Below, in pieces: positions 1-9,497 of a stretch of 64,000 bases of DNA. Source of the stretch: Lewinellaceae bacterium. GTDB lineage: Bacteria > Bacteroidota > Bacteroidia > Chitinophagales > Saprospiraceae. The notes beneath the pieces were generated by a model, which searched no databases, was not told the origin of the DNA, and worked only from the letters and a program-made list of their open reading frames with translations. Both the position numbers and the translations under genes were made by a program. The first letter of the stretch is position 1. Each line of letters begins with the position of its first letter. The stretch lies in assembly GCA_016711435.1 (NCBI GenBank), contig JADJSY010000088.1, positions 62,001 through 126,000 of the forward strand. Reading direction: 5' to 3'.

Positions 1-3
1 TAG

Positions 4-288
4 TTATTAAACCTCATTTATGGCAACTTTACAGTAATCTATTCAATAGGTCGGCCCGGGGCACTGCTGGTCCCGGTTAGAGTTGAATTATCTATTCCGT
101 TCTTCCAGTACAAATCGATTCCGACGGAACCTTCATCGAATTCGGCTGATATTCCGGATGTATTCCTGCAACGGTCGATTGTCCTTGATACGTTGCGCGA
201 ATTTCTGGCAGAGGGATGTCATTACTACAAAATATATTCGGGGTTACGCAAACAAGAGTTGAGATCGTATCCCATCACCATAAAATGA
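4..288 (+). pseudogene. 3' remnant of an upstream coding sequence
   Basis: Frame 1 is open from base 4 to a TGA at 286-288 and has coding-like composition, but there is no ATG and an in-frame TAG lies at 1-3. The translation has a hydrophobic strand (LLVPVRVELSIPFFQYKS) and then IPDVFLQ. This pattern of 'IPFF...Y...P....IPD' resembles the tail of S41-type carboxy-terminal proteases, but the match is weak. It stops six bases before the ATG of the next gene and is in the same frame, so coupling or read-through is possible. It could be the end of a frameshifted gene cut by the window edge. Confidence 0.3.
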
Positions 289-294
289 AACAAA

Positions 295-1611
295 ATGCCA
301 GAACAACCCCTTCAATCCGATATTTTTAAGTTCGTGGCGCTTCGCCCGCCCGTACCCGCCTCACCGGATAACCAGGAATTAAACTATATCGTCGATACGC
401 GCACCGCCCAGGAAACACCCGTCGGAAGGCTGCTGGCTGAACTGAATCATGCAGGCGCTGCCGAAGCGCCCGCGCACTTGCAATCAATTATTATAAACCG
501 CGGCTATGATCTCAATTTCCCCCAATCTCAGGGCGACAGCCGGCTGAACGACCTTTTTCAGCAATTGTTTGCGGCAACAAAATCAACGTTTGACCGGGAC
601 TTGCTCGTTCAAGACATCGAATCGATCCTGGACCAAAAAATAAGCGATTACCTGGCTGCGGATAATACCCGTGTTATGTTGAATCATCTTTGGGATCATT
701 ATTATGCATTTCACATATTATCAAAGTGGTTGCCCGTCAACCTGGAGCAACTCACCCAGAACCTGAAAACATGGCATGTGCTGAACCTGCTACAACGCGA
801 ATACCCCATCATGCGGGCAAAAGATTTAAAGGATGCCCTACAGGCGAAACCCCTGGTTCCTGCCATCTTTTCAATCGTACCAAAAGTTGAAACGCCGCCG
901 CAGGAACCTCCGGTTGCGACAGGGGAAGAAACGATCAACTCCTACAAGCGGTTATGGAACGACTGGATGAATGCCTACAAGGTACTGGAAGAGGTGAAGG
1001 GCATTGAATTGGAAAATAAGTTAAGCACCCAGGTAAAACAGATCACGGTGAAAAATAGCGAAACGGGAGTTCAGGAAAAGCAGCAGTTGGCCCTGGTAAA
1101 ATCCACACTTCAGGTGAATTCGGAACAGCTGGCTGCGCTGCGTCCGGAAACCAAAACACTGCTCAATACGCTGAAAATTTCGGAAAAGAATTACCGGGCC
1201 GATGTGGCATTTCAAAAAGTGCAGGAGAATTTTGAACACCTAAACCGCCGGATAGCCACCATGACGCAGCCGCAATTTTTTGATTTTATACCCGAAGAAG
1301 CCAAATCAATTGCGGGCATAAGCGCCATCCTGTCGCCTGGCGTACGAGACCGTTTGGTTCCCGGCGTTCGCATCGAACCGGCTACCAGTATTCGCAGCGC
1401 TATAAAACCACTGGGAATCGGAGACCTCAAAATCGTTAAACAGGAGTTGACCGGATACAAGGCCGGAGAAATCGCGCACATAGAGAACGTTCTTCGGGGC
1501 GAATACAAGGAGCGCAAACACCGGGTGCTAGACCGCTCGGAAGAACTGGTAACGATCTCCCAGGAATCGGAAGAAGAAACCAGCAGAGATACGCAAACGA
1601 CGGAGCGATGA
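295..1611 (+). CDS. N-terminal part of a large uncharacterised PAD-neighbour protein
   Basis: I do not recognise a named family. The 438-residue product is hydrophilic and mostly helical, with no signal peptide or membrane segment. It has a proline-rich linker near residues 200-210 (PPQEPP) and a long charged helical stretch at about 220-330. The TGA at 1609-1611 is followed in the same frame by 13 more sense codons and then the ATG at 1651 of the next gene. The boundary reads as uninterrupted charged helix on both sides, so the two frames probably form one protein of about 970 residues split by a nonsense codon. The gene is followed by the PAD homologue, which suggests a shared function that is not known. 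Confidence 0.6.
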   Translation: MPEQPLQSDIFKFVALRPPVPASPDNQELNYIVDTRTAQETPVGRLLAELNHAGAAEAPAHLQSIIINRGYDLNFPQSQGDSRLNDLFQQLFAATKSTFDRDLLVQDIESILDQKISDYLAADNTRVMLNHLWDHYYAFHILSKWLPVNLEQLTQNLKTWHVLNLLQREYPIMRAKDLKDALQAKPLVPAIFSIVPKVETPPQEPPVATGEETINSYKRLWNDWMNAYKVLEEVKGIELENKLSTQVKQITVKNSETGVQEKQQLALVKSTLQVNSEQLAALRPETKTLLNTLKISEKNYRADVAFQKVQENFEHLNRRIATMTQPQFFDFIPEEAKSIAGISAILSPGVRDRLVPGVRIEPATSIRSAIKPLGIGDLKIVKQELTGYKAGEIAHIENVLRGEYKERKHRVLDRSEELVTISQESEEETSRDTQTTER

Positions 1612-1650
1612 GAGTTAAAAACAGAAAGCGAAAAAACCATTCAGGAGCAA

Positions 1651-3207
1651 ATGTCGGTGCAGGCCGGCGTGACGGTTTCGGGTTCCTACGGTATGGTGTC
1701 CTTCAGTGCATATGGCGATTTCGCCTATAACAGTTCCACTCAGGAATCGTCGCGCAATGCCTCTAATTTTGCCCGGGAGGTGGTCGACAAATCCGTTTCC
1801 CGGATACAAAAGAAGATGAAAGAGGAACGGACCAGCAAAAAACTGCATGAAGTAGAGGAACTCAATACGCATGGAATCGATAACAAACTGAATGCCGATC
1901 ATGCGGTGGGTATCTACCGCTGGGTAGATAAATTTTACAAGGCGCAGATTTACAATTACGGAAAGCGGCTGATGATGGAATTTGTGGTGCCGGAACCTGG
2001 TTTGTTTTACGAACATGCATTGGCCAAAAAAGCGGAAAACAACATATCCCCTCCTGTAACACCTTATAAATGGGGCACCCGGGAAATAATTACGCACCAC
2101 GATATCACGGAATGGAGCTACCAGTATTACATCCGCGACTACCAAGTACAGGGCGTCACCACGCCGCCACCGTTTATGCGCATCGGTTCGCTCGCGCTGG
2201 ATCAGTCGGGCATTCAAAATGGTACTACCGCGTCCAAATCCAGCAAAGAACTCATCGTGCCGGAGGGGTACGCAGGTATGTACTTGGGCCTGAACATGAG
2301 CGCCATCTGGGAGTTTTATCCGCAATTTAAGGTGAGTATCGGCGAAATGATGATCGACTGGCTTAAAACTAATAATAGCAGGAGAGCAGCCGTGTGGGGG
2401 AAACCAGGGTGGGTTTCCCGGTTTTGGCGACGCCGGCCCGTTCCGGTCGCCATCAATGCTTACGACATCAATTCCTATACAGTGAGTATGGTGCTGATCT
2501 GTCATCGCCAGAGCTGGAAATACGAGCAATGGCAAATACAGACCTATGAAAAAATAATGGCGGCCTACCAGGCAAAACTAGCCGAATACGAACAAAAGAT
2601 CGCTGCCGCCGAAACCCGCCAGGGCATTGTTATTCAGGGTCAAAACCCGCGTATCAACCGCGACATCGAACGGACGGAACTAAAAAAGCACTGTGTCAAA
2701 ATGCTGATGGATACCTGGCAGTTCGGCAATTTTCAGGCCGTGAATGAAACCGACCCGCCGGACTTCGACATCTTCACCGCCTTTCAGGAAGGCAAGATCA
2801 TCCAGTTTTTTGAGCAGGCGTTCGAATGGGAGAACCTGACCTACCTTTTCTACCCCTATTTCTGGGGCCGTCGGGAAAGCTGGGAACACAAACTTCAGTA
2901 CAGTGATACCGACCCGTTGTTCACCAAATTCATGCAGGCCGGCGCCGCGCGCGTTGTGCTACCCGTTCATCCTGCTTACAATGATGCTTTCATGTATTTC
3001 ATGGAAAACAACGGCGCGATATGGCAAGGCGGCGACACTCCGCGGCTCAACGATCCGATGTTCATTTCCATTGCAGAAGAACTCAGAGACCAGACAGACG
3101 ACGTGGCGAATGCACAGCCGGAAGGAGAACCCTGGGAAGTAGTGCTGCCTACTTCATTGGTATATCTGCAAAAAGATGCCGAACTGCCCGTTTTTCCCAC
3201 CGTTTAA
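1651..3207 (+). CDS. C-terminal part of the same uncharacterised PAD-neighbour protein
   Basis: This 518-residue product starts at an ATG in the same frame as the preceding gene, 39 bases after its TGA. The first 40 residues are Ser/Gly/Ala-rich (VSGSYGMVSFSAYGDF). A charged helical segment follows near 50-70, and a coiled-coil-like stretch lies at about 300-330 (YQAKLAEYEQKIAAAE). The C-terminal third has aromatic motifs, YLFYPYFWGRRESW and then AGAARVVLPVHP. I have a general impression that such motifs occur in conserved hypothetical bacterial proteins, but I cannot name the family. No signal peptide or membrane helix is seen. It ends 9 bases before the PAD homologue, which indicates one operon. 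Confidence 0.6.
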   Translation: MSVQAGVTVSGSYGMVSFSAYGDFAYNSSTQESSRNASNFAREVVDKSVSRIQKKMKEERTSKKLHEVEELNTHGIDNKLNADHAVGIYRWVDKFYKAQIYNYGKRLMMEFVVPEPGLFYEHALAKKAENNISPPVTPYKWGTREIITHHDITEWSYQYYIRDYQVQGVTTPPPFMRIGSLALDQSGIQNGTTASKSSKELIVPEGYAGMYLGLNMSAIWEFYPQFKVSIGEMMIDWLKTNNSRRAAVWGKPGWVSRFWRRRPVPVAINAYDINSYTVSMVLICHRQSWKYEQWQIQTYEKIMAAYQAKLAEYEQKIAAAETRQGIVIQGQNPRINRDIERTELKKHCVKMLMDTWQFGNFQAVNETDPPDFDIFTAFQEGKIIQFFEQAFEWENLTYLFYPYFWGRRESWEHKLQYSDTDPLFTKFMQAGAARVVLPVHPAYNDAFMYFMENNGAIWQGGDTPRLNDPMFISIAEELRDQTDDVANAQPEGEPWEVVLPTSLVYLQKDAELPVFPTV

Positions 3208-3216
3208 CGACCGGCC

Positions 3217-6119
3217 ATGGAGATCCGATTCGAGAAATTGAAACCCGGCGGCGCCACCGGGCATTTTTTCCTGCTGCCCAACATCAATCGCTCCGACCGT
3301 TTGCTCAAACCCACGGTGACGGCCGAAGATATGGCGTCGGTGCAACTGGATTTTCAAACACCCAGCCGGAAGCTGAGCGACCCGGAAATCTACAGCCTGA
3401 AAGTTTTTCTCAGCAAGGAAGAACTGGCAGCGCACCGCACACTCAGCCTGGAGATAGCGTGTGATCCGGCATTGTTTCAGGTACTGAATAAAAGTGCCGT
3501 ACCGTACGTAAATCAGGCAAAAATCAGCATCGACCTGAAACAGGAAAGCAAGGATAACACCAAGACCAACGGCCTGCAATTTTATGTAGAAGTCATATCA
3601 CTGCTGAATTCGCCCTTGCTGGCCAACCAGTCGTCCGCCAATTTTCGTTGTTTTATCCGAAATGAGCTGCAAACTGTGCTGGCGCGTTTTCCTGAATCCG
3701 ACAAGCAACAGATCAGACCTTCGCAACTGGTTTTAATGGGCGACGACTATGCTCCGGAACGCATCTTTATGTGCGAAAAATATGATAACCGTCCATCGGT
3801 GGAAGAAATGAAAACGGCGGTGACGAAAATAGGCGTTGACCTTACGCTCGTGCCTGTTTCAGTCGGGCAGGGCGACACCTGGTTGCAGGATCAGTTTCAA
3901 CTTGGCTTTTGCACGGATCAGGAGAAGAAGTTACCCATCCTGTTGCATTTGCCCCGGATGACAAATGACAATACCATTGATCCGTTGGCTCTCAACCTCA
4001 AAAATTTCACAGATAACTATTTCCCTTCCAAACAGGTCGGCGTATTCAACGATTTTTGGATAAACGATATCGAAGTGACCGATGGAAGTAAGTCTGCATC
4101 GCTCTCTGTGGCCGACACTTTTATCGTGTATAAACGTTTCCAATACGTAATAAGGGTATTTAAAAGGATCGTTTACCTGCTGATTCAGGCAGACAAGAAT
4201 GAATTGAAAACATTTGAAAAATTTAAATACTCCGATCTTTATTCCGTTCGCTTACAAATCCGCGCCGCGCTTCAACGCTTGAAACTGAAAGAAAAAGCAG
4301 ACACCAAAAAATTTGCTCCGCTCGACCAGGCCGTTCTATTTATAAACACGTTTCTTTCCATCGGTGAGAACGAAACGGTGAATTTGTTCGTCAACGTGAA
4401 AGACCCGAAAACCCAGCATATTAAAAATGAGACTTTCGTGTTTAACGTAGATAAAAAGGAATATCTGAACAATTTCTTTATCCACCTGAATCAGGTGCAC
4501 AGTTCGCTGGGTTACGGCGGAAATATAGAGGTATCACCCGCGATGCCCAGTTTGCCTTATGGCAAAATCGTTACCGGATCCATGATCAACAGCGATTTAC
4601 AGAATTTCCTGACGGCTAATCCCCAACAGCCGGCTTGCCTCGTGTATACCGAATGGCTTAAAGTTGGGCACATCGATGAACTGGCAGGATTTGTAAAAAA
4701 AAATGGCTCGTCCGAATTTTCAGTGGTCCGGGCGTCTCCCAACCTGGGTCTGGCCCTTTTGCAGGCACTAGTTGCTTACAAGAACAAACACGAAACTGCT
4801 CTGACGCGCTTGTTTAGAGGCAAAATCTGGGGCCACGAAAGAATACCCAACGGCCTCCTTTTTTTTCAACCTCCGGCCGCTTATGCACGATTTGTAAAAA
4901 CAGAAAAAAAAGGGGACGATTGTGTCAAAGGCAAGTATGATCTGTGTGGGTTGCAACAAAAGTTCCCACCCGATCCACAAAAGACCTTCTATGACAGTGC
5001 ATACTACGACGACCGGAAGTTTATGGTCTACAACCCGCAGGCCACCGTAAATACAGCCTATGCTGCATTTATCAGTTGTGACGATCTGTTGGAACAAGTC
5101 GGCAAAACCAACCGTGCTATTGAAGACCTGTTCCTTTCCAAAGGGAAGGAATACGCTGAAAACAGCGTGTATAAATCCTTCAACGAGAATGAAACATATA
5201 AAAAAGAGATAGTGCCTTTTCGCCTCGACCTGGTATTGGACAAAGAATTTAAGGGACATACGCTGATTCGGCTACCGGTACTTTTTGATTATACGGATGA
5301 AGGATTTAACGATGGAACGGGCGCCATCACGCCCGATTTAGCCAATTTTCAGACCCTTGGCGCACATCTGCTCGTGCCGCGCCCATACGGTCCGCGTATG
5401 AAAACGGATGACGCTATCGCCTTTATCAAATCTTTTGTTGCGGAGAACAACATCAATGCCGACCTGAGAAATGTGGCCGCAGACATTACCCGTCAATGGA
5501 TCGTGGATCAGGGATTGAATCAAACCTGGCATTGGCTGAATCCAAAGAACAGCATCAGCATGGCATTGGCTGGTCAGGAACCCAGCGAATTCGATGAAAA
5601 TTACGAGGCATTCCGCATTCAAAAGAGTATTGCCCTGTTCTCTCCATCTTACATTTCCAAAGCCGCCGAAGACATATTGCCTCCTCTTCCGGATCCTTTT
5701 TTTTTGCAAATCCAAAAAAATCCGTTCACCAATCATCCCAGTGGTAAGCCGGAAAACCTGAGCATGATGGCTCAATTTTTTAAGGATGGTTTCGATGCTT
5801 TCAAAATTGCCCGGTTGACTTCTGCGCAGGCGATCAGGAAGGCGCTCATCCTAAACTGGATGATTACAACAAAAAGATTGTCGTGGTGGAGGAAGCCATC
5901 CGGAAAACCAATCCGGGTGTTTTTGATGAAAAAGGAAATTTAACTGTCAAGGACTGGATCCGCATCCGCATCCCCGAGGATACGGTCGATATTTTTGAAC
6001 TATACACCCACATCGCCTTGATGAAAACGGGGCAAACTGTTCACTGGGTCGATTCGTGGTACTACCATATATACGATGGCGGAATACATTGTGGAACGAA
6101 TGTATTGCGGAAGGTGTAG
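3217..6119 (+). CDS. Protein-arginine deiminase (PAD) family protein, frame broken near the C-terminus
   Basis: PADs convert peptidyl-arginine to citrulline. The frame beginning at 3217 contains DTWLQDQFQLGF (Asp225, matching the PAD 'WxQDE' aspartate), GGNIEVSP, and WLKVGHIDEL (His485 and Asp487, matching the PAD His/Asp pair). RPYGPRM matches the conserved 'PKPFGP' area. The catalytic cysteine motif IHCGTNVLRK lies at 6087-6116, but one frame back, after a break between about 5782 and 5830. Restoring one base gives about 967 residues, longer than vertebrate PADs (about 660). The first 170 residues are not clearly alignable by eye. There is no signal peptide, so it is probably cytoplasmic. 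It could be decayed, recoded or mis-sequenced. Confidence 0.82.
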
Positions 6120-6120
6120 C

Positions 6121-6276
6121 AGGTAAAAAGATGATTTTATATGCAACCGGCAACATTGCTTGGCAAAATACGAACTGGAAACGCCGAAAGCCCTGTTTAC
6201 CGACTATTTCAACCTGATCAAAACAAACGAGGGCTGGTTTATTGTGGATAAGATTTCGACGCGGGTAGATAAATAA
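6121..6276 (+). pseudogene. Fragment of an NTF2/SnoaL-like (lumazine-binding-like) protein
   Basis: Just after the PAD stop, two short open frames join across a shift near 6162. The first reads KKMILYATGNIAW and the second AKYELETPKALFTDYFNLIK, followed by TNEGWFIVDKI and a TAA at 6274-6276. The combination 'GNIA.AK.E...DYF.LIK..EGW.IVDKI' is typical of the last third of SnoaL/NTF2-like small proteins. There is no start codon or N-terminal half here, so it is a remnant, possibly left after a deletion between the PAD gene and a former neighbour. Confidence 0.4.
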
Positions 6277-6361
6277 AAGGGCAAAATTGCAAAGAGCAAA
6301 AGGCAATGATAGTCAACATGAATCATCCCAAATTTTGGCGTGACTCATGTTGGATAAGGAC

Positions 6362-8524
6362 TTATACGAGATTATCCAAATCCACCGGCAATTTCCGCAC
6401 CCGCACCCCCGTCGCCGCAAAAATGGCATTGCCCAAAGCCGGTGCAATGGGCGGAAGACCCGGTTCGCCCACACCGCCCGGGGCAGCGCCGCTGTCGATG
6501 ATGTGAATATCCATTTTAGGGGACTCCGTGAAGCGCATAATCTGGTAGTCGTGGAAGTTGCTTTGGTTGCAAACGCCGTTGCTGAACGTGATACCCGGTT
6601 TCACAGCGGCGGTGATGCCCATAATGATGTTACCCTCCGTCTGCGCTTTTACATTATCGGGGTTCACGTAATAGCCGCAATCGATCACAGACACTACTTT
6701 TTCAATTTTTACGCCGGCGCCTTGTTTCGAGACCGTGATGGCGGCCGCGCTGATGCTGCCGAAAGACGCAAAGACTGCAATGCCCCTGCCCCACCCTTCG
6801 GGGAGTTTTTCCGCATAACCGGCTTTTGCGGCCAACACATTCAACACATTCCGGTAGCGTTCGTCCGAAATGATGTCCAGGCGGGCCTGAAGCGGATCTT
6901 TTTTGGCCAGCAGGGCCAATTCATCTATAAAACACTCCTGTCCCCAGCCAAAATTGGAGGCATACACGGATCGCCACCAAACAATCGGAATATCGGTTTT
7001 GACATTTGTCCAGGAAACTTTCGACACCGGAAAGTTATACTTACTGTTTTCGGTGCTGATTTCACCGGAGAGCCAGGGATCGGCTTCATCCGGGCTGAGG
7101 CCCTGGAACACCTGCCCCAGGATGGATTCTCCAATGGCATGATGGTGATAACCGGCAATTTTTCCGTTTTTTACAAAACCCTGCACGGCACTGAGCATGC
7201 CCGGGCGGTATGGGCCCTGGCTGATATCATCTTCGCGCGTCCATAAAACCTTTACCGGTTTTTTCAGTGCTTTGCTCAGCAGACAGGCTTCATTGAGGTA
7301 GTCGTGGTATGCCTTCCGCCCAAACGACCCGCCCAGCAACGGCACATTGATCTTGATCTTGTCTGTCGGAACGTCCAGGATTCTCGAAACCTCCTGTAGT
7401 GCGCCGTCCGGTCCCTGCACATGTGCCCAGACGTCGACAAAGCCGTCGTCGCGGACATGCACCACTGCACATTCGGGTTCTATGGGCGCATGTGCCAAAA
7501 AGGGTGTTTCATAAATGGCTGCCAGTTTATCTTTAGCAGTATTGTACTTGGCTTTAAAATCACCTTTTGCTTCGTAGTTGATGCCTTCCTTTTTAGCAGC
7601 TTCGTAGCAGGCCGCAAAGTACGCGTCGGTGCTCAGCGTTTTTTCCAGATCGCCGTTGTCCCAGGTAACGTTCAGCGCCCTGCGGCCTTTTTGCGCTGCC
7701 CAGAAGTTGCTTGCAATGACCGCCACGGCGTCGGCGCGCCGGTGCGGCATGGGCCGCTGTGTTTTTACCACCTCCAGTACGCCGGGGATTTTTTTAGCCT
7801 CGGTGTCGTCGATCGACACTACTTTACCATGTATCATTGGAGCGTGCAGGATGCAGGCATATACCATGCCTGGCAATTCGATGTCGATACCGTACACCGC
7901 TTGTCCCGTAACGCGGCTGGGCACGTCGAGCCGTTTGTTGTATTTTCCTAAAATTTTAAAGTCTTTCGGGTCCTTGAGCACCGGATTTGAGGGTACAGGG
8001 AGTTTCGAGGCATCCTCCACCAAGTCGCCGTAGCTAAAAGATTTGTCGGAATTTTTCAGCCAGATTTTCCCTTCCCGGGCGTAACAGTCGGTCACCGCAA
8101 CATTCCACCGTTGGGCGGCCACCTCCGTCATCATTTCTTTGGCAGCGGCGCCCGCCTGGCGAAGGGGCGTCCAGAGCTCGCGAACGGTACTGCTACCGCC
8201 GGACTGCTGGCTACCGTATTTATCCCTGCCGTCCGACTGAATGAGGGTTACCTGTTCCAGGCGCACTTCAAGTTCTTCGGCGATGAGCGATGGCGCCGCC
8301 TGGGTCGATCCTTGTCCCATATCGGGTCTGGGATTGATGAGCGTAATGCTGCCATCCGTTTTTATGAGGATAAACGGATTGATCTCGAGGTCGAGCAAGG
8401 GACCGGCCGCCAGTTTTTTAACAGCAACATCTTTACCGAAACCCGAAAAGCCCAGCATCAGTCCCACACCGGCCAAGCCAGTGGTTTTCAGAAAATTACG
8501 ACGGGTGGAATATATTTTGTTCAT
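6362..8524 (-). CDS. iorB: Molybdopterin-binding large subunit, isoquinoline 1-oxidoreductase beta type
   Basis: This is the 720-residue catalytic subunit of a xanthine-dehydrogenase-family molybdenum hydroxylase. A twin-arginine signal is visible at residues 8-12 (RRNFL) before a hydrophobic stretch, so the complex is probably exported folded. Family motifs include RPDMGQG near residue 65, QSGGSSTVRELW near 110, GGSFGRKAYHDYL in the middle and GGVGEPGLPP near the C-terminus. The last of these carries the catalytic glutamate of the family. It lies downstream of its iron-sulfur partner. The physiological substrate is not evident; aldehydes or N-heterocycles are typical. No cytochrome c subunit gene is adjacent. 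Confidence 0.9.
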   Translation of the reverse strand: MNKIYSTRRNFLKTTGLAGVGLMLGFSGFGKDVAVKKLAAGPLLDLEINPFILIKTDGSITLINPRPDMGQGSTQAAPSLIAEELEVRLEQVTLIQSDGRDKYGSQQSGGSSTVRELWTPLRQAGAAAKEMMTEVAAQRWNVAVTDCYAREGKIWLKNSDKSFSYGDLVEDASKLPVPSNPVLKDPKDFKILGKYNKRLDVPSRVTGQAVYGIDIELPGMVYACILHAPMIHGKVVSIDDTEAKKIPGVLEVVKTQRPMPHRRADAVAVIASNFWAAQKGRRALNVTWDNGDLEKTLSTDAYFAACYEAAKKEGINYEAKGDFKAKYNTAKDKLAAIYETPFLAHAPIEPECAVVHVRDDGFVDVWAHVQGPDGALQEVSRILDVPTDKIKINVPLLGGSFGRKAYHDYLNEACLLSKALKKPVKVLWTREDDISQGPYRPGMLSAVQGFVKNGKIAGYHHHAIGESILGQVFQGLSPDEADPWLSGEISTENSKYNFPVSKVSWTNVKTDIPIVWWRSVYASNFGWGQECFIDELALLAKKDPLQARLDIISDERYRNVLNVLAAKAGYAEKLPEGWGRGIAVFASFGSISAAAITVSKQGAGVKIEKVVSVIDCGYYVNPDNVKAQTEGNIIMGITAAVKPGITFSNGVCNQSNFHDYQIMRFTESPKMDIHIIDSGAAPGGVGEPGLPPIAPALGNAIFAATGVRVRKLPVDLDNLV

Positions 8525-8530
8525 AATATA

Positions 8531-8590
8531 AGTTATCCGTTATTAGTTATTGGTTATCAGTGTTCATAATCAAGCATTTACAAAGATTTT
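8531..8590 (-). repeat. Copy of the recurrent ~55-bp 5' leader repeat
   Basis: This copy begins 6 bases before the iorB ATG. Read on the minus strand it runs TTTGTAAATGCTTGATTATG, then direct NATAAC-type units, then GGATAACTTAT before the start codon. The same sequence in the same orientation precedes other starts in the window (near 9177, 25163, 27018, 28979, 49822 and 52590). It occupies the iorA-iorB intergenic gap. Confidence 0.8.
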
Positions 8591-8697
8591 GCGCAAAACA
8601 ATTTGCCATCACAAATTCGGATGAGTTAGGAAGATGTGCAAATGAACTTATACTAAATTCTAACACATGCCCTGCAATTTTGCCTTTTGCCCTTGGG

Positions 8698-9174
8698 TCA
8701 TTTCGTTTTCTCATTTCCCATTTCGGCGGCACGCTGGATGGCGCGGCGAATACGGTCGTAGGTACCACAGCGGCACAGGTGGCCATTCATGGCGGCATCG
8801 ATCTGCTCGTCTGTGGGTTGCGAAGTGGACTTCAGCAGGGCTACAGCCGACATGATCTGTCCGGACTGGCAATAGCCGCATTGCGGTACCTGTTCTTCGA
8901 TCCATGCTTGCTGAACGGCATGCAGTTGTGGTTCGCCGACACCCTCGATGGTTGTGATTTTGCTGTTCCGTTTCAGCGATGAAACGGGCGTTTGACAGGA
9001 ACGCACGGGTTGTCCGTCCAAATGAATCGTACAAGCCCCACACAGCGCCATGCCACAGCCGAATTTAGTGCCTTTCAGCCCCACGTAATCCCGGATTACC
9101 CAGAGCATGGGCGTATCGGGTTCGGCTTCTACTTGTATTTTTTTACCGTTGATGGTAAGCGAATACTTGGCCAT
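8698..9174 (-). CDS. iorA: [2Fe-2S] small subunit of molybdenum hydroxylase
   Basis: The 158-residue protein carries electrons between the molybdenum site of IorB and an external acceptor. The plant-ferredoxin-type cluster is formed by Cys40, Cys45, Cys48 and Cys60. The second cluster uses Cys99, Cys102, Cys134 and Cys136 (QCGYC and CRCGTY). Length and motif order match the CoxS/IorA family. It has no signal peptide of its own; such subunits are usually co-exported with the Tat-tagged large subunit. It is the first gene of the minus-strand pair, with a repeat-filled gap of about 170 bases before iorB. Confidence 0.93.
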   Translation of the reverse strand: MAKYSLTINGKKIQVEAEPDTPMLWVIRDYVGLKGTKFGCGMALCGACTIHLDGQPVRSCQTPVSSLKRNSKITTIEGVGEPQLHAVQQAWIEEQVPQCGYCQSGQIMSAVALLKSTSQPTDEQIDAAMNGHLCRCGTYDRIRRAIQRAAEMGNEKTK

Positions 9175-9176
9175 AT

Positions 9177-9236
9177 AGTAGTGATCCGTTATAAGTTATT
9201 GATTATCAGTGTTGATAATCAGGCATTTCAAAAATC
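9177..9236 (-). repeat. Copy of the recurrent 5' leader repeat, before iorA
   Basis: This is a diverged copy starting 3 bases before the iorA ATG, in the same gene-relative orientation as the other copies. The conserved core TGATTATCAACACTGATAA is intact. Confidence 0.7.
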
Positions 9237-9410
9237 TTCCCAAATGTAGACTTTTTCGTTTAACTGGCAAATATTTTTCAACTTCCCGTTACGCCTGTTA
9301 TCACGCCCAAATTGCCATCCATTGGTATCCAGTCCTTTTCAGGTGAATACATGTGTCAAACCAATATGCCCGGTAGTATGCAGTTAGACCCAATGCAGAA
9401 ATGTATGAAT

Positions 9411-9470
9411 TATGTAATTTCTAGCTTGAGATATGTAATTTTATGAACAGCGATCTATTGATCTTTGCAT
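9411..9470 (+). promoter_or_regulatory. Direct repeat and promoter-like element before the alcohol dehydrogenase
   Basis: The decamer TATGTAATTT occurs at 9411-9420 and again at 9432-9441. The spacing of 21 bases equals two helical turns and is typical of tandem activator sites. A GATCTTTG element (one mismatch to the Bacteroidota TAnnTTTG -7 box) follows at 9460-9467, 31 bases before the ATG at 9498. The rest of the gap from 9241 to 9410 shows nothing recognisable. Confidence 0.35.
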
Positions 9471-9497
9471 TTTAAATTTACAAACAAAAAATAAAGC

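Noticed and set aside
1609..1611. Selenocysteine at the TGA
   Set aside because: No SECIS-like hairpin or selenoprotein context is evident next to the codon, and the family is not a known selenoprotein.
1615..2535. Minus-strand frame of about 300 codons opposite the PAD partner gene
   Set aside because: The plus-strand reading has coherent domain-like features; this one has none and no start signal.
5770..5785. Programmed -1 frameshift at the T6 run in the PAD gene
   Set aside because: The -1 frame meets TAA immediately after this run, so a slip here could not reach the catalytic Cys frame.
6347..7246. Plus-strand frame of about 300 codons inside the iorB region
   Set aside because: It is antisense to a gene with a complete set of molybdenum-hydroxylase motifs and has no family signature.
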